The notes under the pieces were generated by a model. That model searched no databases. It saw only the letters and a program-made list of their open reading frames with translations, and had not been told where the DNA came from. Both the position numbers and the translations under genes were made by a program. Shown piece after piece: positions 54,886-64,000 of a stretch of 64,000 nucleotides of DNA. Origin of the DNA: Haematococcus lacustris (taxonomy: Eukaryota; Chlorophyta; Chlorophyceae; Chlamydomonadales; Haematococcaceae); the NCBI GenBank assembly GCA_030144725.1, contig JASKMD010000018.1, forward strand, positions 1,456,099-1,520,098, written 5' to 3'. Every line of letters starts with the position of its first letter. Positions within the stretch are counted from its first letter, which is position 1.

Positions 54886-55405
54886 CCGCCCCGCCCCGCC
54901 CCGCCCCGCCCCGCCCCGCCCCGCCCCGCCCCGCCCCGCCCCGCCCCGCCCCGCCCCGCCCCGCCCCGCCCCGCCCCGCCCCGCCCCGCCCCGCCCCGCC
55001 CCGCCCCGCCCCGCCCCGCCCCGCCCCGCCCCGCCCCGCCCCGCCCCGCCCCGCCCCGCCCCGCCCCGCCCCGCCCCGCCCCGCCCCGCCCCGCCCCGCC
55101 CCGCCCCGCCCCGCCCCGCCCCGCCCCGCCCCGCCCCGCCCCGCCCCGCCCCGCCCCGCCCCGCCCCGCCCCGCCCCGCCCCGCCCCGCCCCGCCCCGCC
55201 CCGCCCCGCCCCGCCCCGCCCCGCCCCGCCCCGCCCCGCCCCGCCCCGCCCCGCCCCGCCCCGCCCCGCCCCGCCCCGCCCCGCCCCGCCCCGCCCCGCC
55301 CCGCCCCGCCCCGCCCCGCCCCGCCCAGCCCCGCCCAGCCCAGCCCCGCCCAGCCCAGCCCAGCCCAGCCCAGCCCAGCCCAGCCCAGCCCAGCCCAGCC
55401 CAGCC
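54886..55405. repeat. CCCCG tract passing into CAGCC (unit 1)
   Basis: About 87 CCCCG units, then mixed CCCCG/CAGCC, then about 12 CAGCC units. The graded switch suggests point mutation followed by slippage. In unit 2 the tract is about 160 CCCCG units with no CAGCC part. Confidence 0.95.
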
Positions 55406-55409
55406 TGGG

Positions 55410-56518
55410 GGTAGGAGGGCAGAGAGGGGGCTGGGACGGGGTGGAAGGGGGAATGGTGGGCGAGGTTGGGGCTGGAAGGGGGTGGGAGGAGGTGTGCGGG
55501 CCATGTTGGGTCTGGGAGGGGGTGGAGGTGCGAGGGGGCAAATTCCGGGTAGTCGGAGTGGGCTAGTCATTCCTGCAAGGCAAAAGTTGGGTCGCGCCAA
55601 TGCCATTGTTGACTAATGGTGGCTGCTGCGAATGTTCCCGAGCGGCAGGTCTACAACAGTGCCACGATGGCAGCATATGTTGTACTTCGTAAGGCTTTGG
55701 CCAGTATAGAAAGTGACAGTGGTCAGCTCATAGCATGTCGCTTGCAGAATGCGGCCCTTATTCTCTGTGTGTGGATGGCCGGCGATAAACGCACAACGCA
55801 CGCCATGCTACGCGCCTGCTGCAATGTCGAGAGGTGACTTCCCCAACCATGGTCCTCTGAGACCGCCTACACCAAATGATGGCTGGCGGAGTGAGCCTGG
55901 CGGGCTGAAAGGTGATTGTACTTCTGGCTCGAAGCCAGGCGCACTTCATTCATTGATGCCGCTTCACATAAGCCTCGACCAACCGAAAGTGAGTAGCTGA
56001 GGTATGTCCGCGATCGTTTGCGCCGGCATACTCTGAAACGTTAGAGTCAACCCATCACCTGCCGGCTGAGGCGCCATAGTGCGCAGCTGGCAGTGCGGTA
56101 ACGGCTACCAAGATAGGTCAACAAATTAGAGAGTACTTGCATGAAGACTACCTTCCCCATGGTGGGACTTGCTGACATTGTCCAGTGTGCCAATGGCGGG
56201 GGTGACCCTGTGTCATCAACCTTCGCATAGACGACTCACAAACAAAGCATCCTACCGTACTCTCCCATTTCATTCGCGTCCGTGCATCGTTATTTTGCCT
56301 CCCGAAAGTCGCGAACGAGTAAACATTGCGATTTTGACTAAATCGAAGTTGTCAAACAATTAATTGACCTGCCCCACTTTTGTTTTTGGGGCGAATCAAA
56401 AGGGAGGGTACGGTACTTCGTGTTGTTGATATCCTTCCGTACATATTCGCAGTCCTAGCCTGTGATCCGGGTGATGTCGTGTTGTTACAGTCAATCAGGA
56501 ACATTCCTCACCAATTGT
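55410..56518 (+). repeat. Permease-unit 5'-side flank (unit 1)
   Basis: G-rich stretch (55410-55560), E target site (55571), then 55616-55837 and 55749-56000 with short open frames. An inverted-repeat MITE-like segment follows (about 56257-56418, ends TACCGTACTCTCCC). I recognise no gene. The frame THAMLRACCNVER and the CMKTTFPMVGLADIVQC block near 56136-56190 are possible exon remnants. Confidence 0.5.
56257..56418. mobile_element. Small inverted-repeat element in unit 1
   Basis: About 160 bp with ends TACCGTACTCTCCC and its near-complement GGGAGGGTACGGTA. Present in the same place in unit 2 (about 63499-63660). Element H has the same ends. Confidence 0.5.
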
Positions 56519-57027
56519 TTCAGTCAATCAGGAGCAACTTCACACATCTCATCATCCCATCACCGCAAGGGTTTCAACACATAGAAAGGCACGCTACCTC
56601 TGGCAAGCAATAAATGAACCTGGCCCATACCACATCGTAACGCCTTACGTTATGCACTAGTACACATCTCAATGAGGAGCATTATGCGGGATAGATCACA
56701 CAAGTATATATGCATGCATGCAAGTGCTTGATGTTCAGCACATAGCTGCAAGGATTCCGCAAGTCCACAACAGGCAATACATGTTCGTGGCACAAGGTCC
56801 GCACATGCTAGGCGAGGGGCGCCACTGTGTGGTCACTGAAGTGCGTGCCTGCACACTACCATTGTTGCGTATGGCTATGAGACGGGGTGGCACAAGAGTC
56901 ATGCAGCTGACTCCGAAGAGCGCCCACTGCGCCCACGCACCCTCCCCAACACAGCAAGCTGCTAGGAATGTGCGATTGGTCTGGCTCGGCCTTATGCTCA
57001 GCAGCACCCCGACCCTGTACCCGGACC

Positions 57028-60000
57028 TCAGTGCTTGGTGATGTGTTGGTGTGCAGGGGCATCACCGCTCTTGGCCTGCTCCAGGTCAAGGTCCACTGAG
57101 CTGTGGGATTCATCCTGAACGGTCTTCACATGGGGCAGGGCAGAGGCATGCTTGGCGGCCTCATAAGCGGCCAAGCCTGCAGCCACAGCGACAAGCAAGC
57201 AGCAGCGCAGTGATGGCAGCTGGGAAGGAGGGACTGTGAGCATCACCTAGTTCATGCAGTCAGGCCTGCATCCACTCCCCTATGCCTGCCTGACCATCAC
57301 CCACCCTCATCATGCGCATCCTCAGGCACCAGCAGGTTGAGGATGAAGGCGGTGATGGCGGCCAGGCAGAAGGAGGTGCTGAGGATGAGGGCGATGGCGT
57401 CACGGATGCCACGAGTGCCTGAGCTCATGTCCGGGGTCACGGGCCACAGCCAGTAGTTGCCCCACTGAGGCACCTGCACCACCACAGGCCAGGGCGGCAG
57501 CGCAGGCAACAGCTGAGCGCCCAGGAACAGCACAAAGAGCCAGCTGTGCTGCTGCTGCCTTGCTGCTGGTGGCAAGGCGCTGGTGTGAGGGCAGCTGCTC
57601 ACCAGCTCCACCCCCACGCCCAGTGCCAGGGAGCAGGCCATGATGAAGCGGGTGCGCCGGTCCAGGTTGCCCTCACTCACAATGATCTGCACAGCAGCAG
57701 CAAGGCAGGCTGGCAGCTCAGCGGGTCAGTGCGTGGCAGTGTGGCCCAGGTGGCCATAGCTGCAGCCCATGCCCCCTGCAGCTAAGCTGTGCTTGTTGCC
57801 AGCCCAGTGGCGAGTGAGTGCAGGGGGATGCAGTGCAGGCAGCTGGTGGTGACCCACCTTGATGCCTGAAGACATGACGTTGGCAAACAGGAAGGTGGTC
57901 ATGCCGCCCAGCACGCAGTTGGGGATGCTGATCACAAAAGCACCGACCTGCGAGCAGCAGAGGGCGACAACACCAGTTTAGTCACTGGAGCAAGCTGACC
58001 TGCCCTGCTCAACTGACAGCTGTGTGGGCTGCGCTGTGTGCACCATAAGCACCCTCACCAGCTTATGGCAGCCATGCGGATTGGGCCACGCATGGACCAA
58101 GCTAGCATGCCACATCACAACAGCCTTCCTGCTGCTGCCTTAGCACCCCCTCCCCTGCAGCCGCCCACCTTGCCCAGGATGCCCAGCAGGATGAGCCACA
58201 GACCACATGCCCAGCCTGACTGACGTGCTGCCACATTGGTGAGGGAGATGACGCCGTTGTTCTGGGCAAACGTGGTCAGGGGCAGGGAGGTGGCCAGGGC
58301 AGAGAACAGGCCGGACACACCATCATTGAACAGAGCGCCCTGCACAGCAGCAGCAGCAGCAGGAGGGGCACAGGGGCAGAAATAAGTCCTCCACAGCCCA
58401 AAGTCTGGCAGGGAAGGTGCGCATGCTGCCCTGCTGCTGCTCACCTTGATGCGCAGGGACGCCTCGTCATCAGTCACTGCCATGCGTGAGGCCTCAATGG
58501 TGGCCGCAGTGTCGCCCACGCTCTCAATGGCTGTGATGATGGAACTGCAGCCGTAGGAATGCAAGCAGCTTAGAAAGTAGCAGCTTGTGTATAGCAGACA
58601 CCACTGCCCACCCTCCAAGCAACCAGCAAGGTACACCACTACTCGTGCCAGGTTGTGGCACCGTCTCATGACCACAGGCCCTTAGCCACACAACCCCAGC
58701 ATCACACCCACTCACACAACAATGAGGGGGATAATGGCTGGGCCATAGAACTTGAGTGGGAAGGTCTTGGTCCAGTTGAACCTGCAAGCCACAGCCAGCA
58801 CCACCCACCACTCGCTGCCACACTGCTGGCCAGCACACAGCTGTGGAGGGGCAAGGCGGCAGGGAGCAGCAGCCAGCCGCTGCAGAACCAAGGTCAGGGG
58901 GTATGATGAAGGGGTAGGGGAGTAAGGCCAAGCCTAAAGAAGCCGCTCACGTGATGGCGGGGGCAGACTCAAAGGAAGCGCTGGTCACGAAGCGCTTGCC
59001 ATCCACATCAATGATGGCCTGCAGAACCAGGCAGGGCAGTACATGAGGTGGTCAGAGCAGTGCCTGTGATGTAGCTGCAGACAGCCTGCAGCCCCTGACT
59101 GCTGCCACAGCACCCTGACCCAGACCTCACACGGCTGCAGGATGTGAGGCTGAGGAGCACTGTTGCCGTTGCTGCTGCTATGCTGCTGGCAATCGACGCC
59201 ATGGGGCAAGCAGGCCACTCACAGCGATGAAGTATCCAAACAGCAGGCCAATGATGGCGGAGCAGTTGCGCATGAAGGGGCTGCCAAGGATCTGTGAAGG
59301 CAGCAACAGGCCAGATCAGGCTCAGGCCAAGCCAGACCAGGCAGATTGAGGTGCACACAGCCGCAGCCCACCTCAATGAGGATGATGGTGCTGAACACCA
59401 GGAAGCCCATGCCCACATAGTGGCCATCACCTGCAGGCAGCCAGGCAACAACCCGGTTCAGGGGCTGCAGGACCATGCAGGGCAGCTGGAGGGTGGTGCA
59501 CTGCCGCCTGGCCCTGGCCACCCACCATAAGGATACATGACCTGGCCGTTGCCAGTGCACAGCACAGGGGCAGGGACACCGTTGACTAGCTTGTTGTAGT
59601 TGCCTGTTTGGCTGCAGAAGGAGCCACCGCCCCAGTTCTGTAGGGGGCAGGCAACACCAAGGGCGCCACTCAGCAGAACTGAGTAGCAGCAGCAGCAGCA
59701 GCAGCAGCAAGGCTGATTGCAGCTGAGGCCGTGCATAGGGGCAGGGGCAGAGGCTGGGCCCTGCATCCACACACACTGCACAGCACTGGCCGCCACCACG
59801 CTGCACTAGCCGCCATCACGCTGCTCACCGCCAGGCCAGCGCCCGTCAGGTGGATGCCGATCAGCAGGATGGTCACGCCCGACACCACAGGGGGAAACAC
59901 CTTGCGCAGCACCCTGCAGCCAGGGCCAGGCCAGCAGGCTCAGCAGCAGCACAGGGCGGCTGTAGCAGCTCCAGTGCCTGCTGGTCCGCCGCTGATGCTG

Positions 60001-61464
60001 CACCTGGCCAGGATGGACTCACTTGATGGGCAGGAAGGAGAAGAGGATGGGTGTGAGGGTGGACACACACAGGGTGCCCAGCACATGGCCATACGCCTCG
60101 TCAAAGCTCATGCCCTCGCCCTTCATCAGCTTGGCCAGGGTGCTTTGCACAATGGGCTGCGCAAGCAAGGCAAGGCAGGGTCAGTGACATCATGGCCAGC
60201 AGCTGCACGGCAAGATTGCCATGGCAGGCTGAGCATGCTGGAGCGGTGGTGGAGGCTGTGTGGGAGGGCACTCACCACACTGGTGAAGGACACGCCCATG
60301 ACGCTCAGCTGCAACCAGCCGGACAGCACACCACACAAAGCAGCAGTCAAGCCAGGGCAACCAAGGGGTGCACCAGTTGCTGGCTGCGCTGGCCAGCCAC
60401 TCACCACGCCTGCGCCCCACATGAACTTGCCACCAATCCTGATGCCAGTGACCTGCAGGGACAAGGGCGCAGTATGCAGGTCAATGGCAGCACTGGCATC
60501 AGGTTGTGCCGCAAGGAGGTGCGCTGGGTTCACTGTGCTGTGCTTCAGCAACACAGGTGAGCTCGGGCAAGGTGATGTAGTGTACTGGCCGCCAGGGGTC
60601 AGCTGGGTTGGGCAATGCAGGAGCCAAGGGGTCATTCAGTCTCAGCACCTCACCTGCACCAGGGTCATCAACCCAGTGACGATGAGGGCGGCTTGTACCA
60701 GGTAGCGCTTGTAGTCATCGCCATTGGGGGTGCCAAAGGGCACGATGAGGAGGGGCGGCACGATCAGACCGCCCACCATGGCCTGCAGCAAATGGCAGGC
60801 GCATGGTCGGCAGCCATGGTGCAACAAACCCTACATGCCGCTGGCCTAGGGATCAGTCTCGTGCGCTTACCAGTGCGTGTTGCGCCCCCACCATGGCCGC
60901 AGTCGCGATGCCCAGCCAGTCGTTGATACCTGCAAGTGCCAGCGAAATCGCAAGCGTCGAGGAAACCTTGACATGCCAACTAACTCGAATACGCTTCATT
61001 TGCTGCCAGTGCTCGCATCATGCCAGTGCAGCAACTAGACTTGAATGGCGATGCCAGTTGGGTTCCACGTGACATAGCTCCCCAAGTCCGCACCCAACAC
61101 CCTGTGCCGCTGCGCACCGAAGAAGTGAGGAGGCTGGCGCTGGCTGTGCTTGCTGTAGAGCTTCAAGGGGTTGGCAGGTCTGCAAGCGCATACAGCCAGC
61201 GACACGGCAGCTATGTGTGCCGGTTGAGGCTGCGATGTTGCAATGCAGCAGCAACACACTGACGAGCGCAGGTTGAGCCACGTGCTCAGGGCTTGTCATT
61301 AAATTGTCCCGCAAATGGCCTTACGTGCACAGGAAGCCCCAATGGAAGCCAGTGCCCAGGAAAAACTCCCGCCAGGGACGGTCTGGCCGCCTCCAGCCCA
61401 CGGCAGCGCAGTCGCAATCCACGATGTCGCTCATGTTGCTGAGACGCTCCTTGGCTGCGGCCAT
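57028..61464 (-). CDS. NCS2/NAT uric acid-xanthine permease, copy 3
   Basis: Minus strand, ATG 61462-61464, stop 57028-57030, nineteen exons in the same phases, about 608 residues. It differs from copy 2 by few exon changes (for example VQDESHSS for VQDDSHSS; exon 2 starts ACCTGCC rather than GCCTGCC, silent at the joined Thr codon). Donors and acceptors are intact. Intron 13 matches copy 1 better than copy 2 does (58560-58700), which hints at conversion among the copies. The NAT signature, QH motif and AIESVGD are all present. Function as for copy 2. Confidence 0.92.
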
Positions 61465-61832
61465 CTTGCTTGCAAATGAGATCTGTGCATGCGCGAGATG
61501 GGAGCGGCTTTGTGCACCAGTCGGTTGGGAGTTGGGTCGGCAGGACAGATTTGGCAACCGCACAATCGCGTGTGTTGGTTGAGACACAGCATGTGCGAGC
61601 TGCGCTGGCTCCGTGTTGGTGAGTTTGCTGAAGCGCCGATTACCGTCGTTGTGCGTTGGCACCGACACGTTGTGTGCAGTACACAACGTGGCACAGCTGG
61701 CACAGCTGGCACTGCGTTGGCGCAGCAAGACGCTCGTCATCTCGTGTGCCGTGTTGGGGCGCGGCTGTTTGCTTGCGGCCCCTCAAGCTGCACTCCTACG
61801 AATTAATCCCTGCGTCCGTCCCTGCATGTTGA

Positions 61833-62643
61833 CCGCCCCGCCCCGCCCCGCCCCGCCCCGCCCCGCCCCGCCCCGCCCCGCCCCGCCCCGCCCCGCCCCG
61901 CCCCGCCCCGCCCCGCCCCGCCCCGCCCCGCCCCGCCCCGCCCCGCCCCGCCCCGCCCCGCCCCGCCCCGCCCCGCCCCGCCCCGCCCCGCCCCGCCCCG
62001 CCCCGCCCCGCCCCGCCCCGCCCCGCCCCGCCCCGCCCCGCCCCGCCCCGCCCCGCCCCGCCCCGCCCCGCCCCGCCCCGCCCCGCCCCGCCCCGCCCCG
62101 CCCCGCCCCGCCCCGCCCCGCCCCGCCCCGCCCCGCCCCGCCCCGCCCCGCCCCGCCCCGCCCCGCCCCGCCCCGCCCCGCCCCGCCCCGCCCCGCCCCG
62201 CCCCGCCCCGCCCCGCCCCGCCCCGCCCCGCCCCGCCCCGCCCCGCCCCGCCCCGCCCCGCCCCGCCCCGCCCCGCCCCGCCCCGCCCCGCCCCGCCCCG
62301 CCCCGCCCCGCCCCGCCCCGCCCCGCCCCGCCCCGCCCCGCCCCGCCCCGCCCCGCCCCGCCCCGCCCCGCCCCGCCCCGCCCCGCCCCGCCCCGCCCCG
62401 CCCCGCCCCGCCCCGCCCCGCCCCGCCCCGCCCCGCCCCGCCCCGCCCCGCCCCGCCCCGCCCCGCCCCGCCCCGCCCCGCCCCGCCCCGCCCCGCCCCG
62501 CCCCGCCCCGCCCCGCCCCGCCCCGCCCCGCCCCGCCCCGCCCCGCCCCGCCCCGCCCCGCCCCGCCCCGCCCCGCCCCGCCCCGCCCCGCCCCGCCCCG
62601 CCCCGCCCCGCCCCGCCCCGCCCCGCCCCGCCCCGCCCCGCCC
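61833..62643. repeat. CCCCG tract (unit 2)
   Basis: About 160 perfect CCCCG copies, about 370 bp upstream of the copy 3 start codon, preceded by the same CACTCCTACGAATTAATCCC end. The (PPRPA)n and (GRGGA)n ORFs are artefacts. Confidence 0.95.
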
Positions 62644-62649
62644 ATCCTG

Positions 62650-63760
62650 GGGGTAGGAGGGCAGAGAGGGGGCTGGGACGGGGTGGAAGGGGGAATGGTG
62701 GGCGAGGTTGGGGCTGGAAGGGGGTGGGAGGAGGTGTGCGGGCCATGTTGGGTCTGGGAGGGGGTGGAGGTGCGAGGGGGCAAGTTCCGGGTAGTCGGAG
62801 TGGGCTAGTCATTCCTGCAAGGCAAAAGTTGGGTCGCGCCAATGCCATTGTTGACTAATGGTGGCTGCTGCGAATGTTCCCGAGCGGCAGGTCTACAACA
62901 GTGCCACGATGGCAGCATATGTTGTACTTCGTAAGGCTTTGGCCAGTATAGAAAGTGACAGTGGTCAGCTCATAGCATGTCGCTTGCAGAATGCGGCCCT
63001 TATTCTCTGTGTGTGGATGGCCGGCGATAAACGCACAACGCACGCCATGCTACGCGCCTGCTGCAATGTCGAGAGGTGACTTCCCCAACCATGGTCCTCT
63101 GAGACCGCCTACACCAAATGATGGCTGGCGGAGTGAGCCTGGCGGGCTGAAAGGTGATTGTACTTCTGGCTCGAAGCCAGGCGCACTTCATTCATTGATG
63201 CCGCTTCACATAAGCCTCGACCAACCGAAAGTGAGTAGCTGAGGTATGTCCGCGATCGTTTGCGCCGGCATACTCTGAAACGTTAGAGTCAACCCATCAC
63301 CTGCCGGCTGAGGCGCCATAGTGCGCAGCTGGCAGTGCGGTAACGGCTACCAAGATAGGTCAACAAATTAGAGAGTACTTGCATGAAGACTACCTTCCCC
63401 ATGGTGGGACTTGCTGACATTGTCCAGTGTGCCAATGGCGGGGGTGACCCTGTGTCATCAACCTTCGCATAGACGACTCACAAACAAAGCATCCTACCGT
63501 ACTCTCCCATTTCATTCGCGTCCGTGCATCGTTATTTTGCCTCCCGAAAGTCGCGAACGAGTAAACATTGCGATTTTGACTAAATCGAAGTTGTCAAACA
63601 ATTAATTGACCTGCCCCACTTTTGTTTTTGGGGCGAATCAAAAGGGAGGGTACGGTACTTCGTGTTGTTGATATCCTTCCGTACATATTCGCAGTCCTAG
63701 CCTGTGATCCGGGTGATGTCGTGTTGTTACAGTCAATCAGGAACATTCCTCACCAATTGT
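62650..63760 (+). repeat. Permease-unit 5'-side flank (unit 2)
   Basis: Essentially identical to 55410-56518, including the short open frames and the small inverted-repeat element. No gene recognised. Confidence 0.6.
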
Positions 63761-63763
63761 TTC

Positions 63764-64000
63764 AGTCAATCAGGAGCAACTTCACACATCTCATCATCCC
63801 ATCACCGCAAGGGTTTCAACACATAGAAAGGCACGCTACCTCTGGCAAGCAATAAATGAACCTGGCCCATACCACATCGTAACGCCTTACGTTATGCACT
63901 AGTACACATCTCAATGAGGAGCATTATGCGGGATAGATCACACAAGTATATATGCATGCATGCAAGTGCTTGATGTTCAGCACATAGCTGCAAGGATTCC
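63764..64000. repeat. Start of a third permease unit
   Basis: Matches 56522-56758 to the last base of the window, so at least one more unit, presumably with another permease gene, begins here. Confidence 0.85.

Larger units (their letters stand above)
49588..56520. repeat. Permease tandem unit 1 (about 6.93 kb)
   Basis: Starts at TTTCAGTCAATCAGGAGC, which recurs at about 56519 and 63761. It contains the permease 3' flank, permease copy 2 (minus), a CCCCG tract and the 5'-side flank. Identity with unit 2 is very high. The length difference is mostly in the CCCCG tract. Confidence 0.92.
56521..63763. repeat. Permease tandem unit 2 (about 7.24 kb)
   Basis: Head-to-tail with unit 1 at a spacing of 7242 bp measured at a shared site (56639 and 63881). 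Contains permease copy 3 and a longer CCCCG tract. Confidence 0.92.

Noticed and set aside
55616..55837. Short ORF MVAAANVPERQ as a host gene
   Set aside because: Kept only as a possible remnant; it is 73 residues, has no recognised domain, and in the older flank copy it is split by element F with no sign of selection.

Overview
This window looks like nuclear DNA of a GC-rich green alga, probably Chlamydomonadales. The signs are many short GT-AG introns ending in TGCAG, a 19-exon nucleobase transporter gene, Ty3/gypsy chromoviruses and very long GC-rich microsatellites. Haematococcus-like is a guess from the style of the low-complexity repeats. The only host gene I recognise is an NCS2/NAT uric acid-xanthine permease, present three times. 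Almost everything else is transposable elements, many nested in each other, plus satellite arrays.

Layout. 1-19188 and its LTR to about 20025: a plus-strand gypsy chromovirus (A), entering from the left edge and cut twice. Element D (237-4112) lies in its RNase H domain. A complete minus-strand chromovirus B (4454-17667, 201-bp LTRs, target duplication CTTTG) lies between RNase H and integrase. B is itself cut in its integrase by element C1 (5609-12501). 20370-24815: permease copy 1 on the plus strand, with a mutated splice donor. 24990-32853: C2, a second copy of C in the opposite orientation, carrying a foldback MITE. 32854-34440: rest of the inverted permease unit, diverged. 35200-49580: fragments of forward-oriented permease-unit flank, broken up by E (35373-38952), F (39118 to about 45513, with further elements and telomere-type repeats inside), H (46126-47144) and a spliced ORF with a SAP-like domain (47.6-49.2 kb). 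49588-64000: two head-to-tail copies of a permease unit (6.93 and 7.24 kb, permeases on the minus strand) and the start of a third unit running off the edge.

The most notable pattern is a set of related DNA elements (D, C1, C2, E and the MITE in C2). All have ends CACT/CACA...AGTG and a 2-bp target duplication. Four junctions are supported by a restored reading frame or by an uninterrupted copy of the target elsewhere in the window. Each family carries its own short palindromic repeat in arrays near both ends: CATCTGCACAGATG in D, TACAGTACTGTA in C, and an ACCGTGCACAGGGTTTC-type repeat in E. Their interiors hold pentamer/hexamer microsatellites separated by a recurring intron-like module of about 65-80 bp. 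I see no transposase, so they appear non-autonomous. They resemble the CACTA/EnSpm superfamily, but with 2-bp rather than the usual 3-bp duplications.

The permeases are predicted plasma-membrane purine transporters of about 608 residues. Copies 2 and 3 look intact. Copy 1 would truncate unless its GA donor is bypassed.
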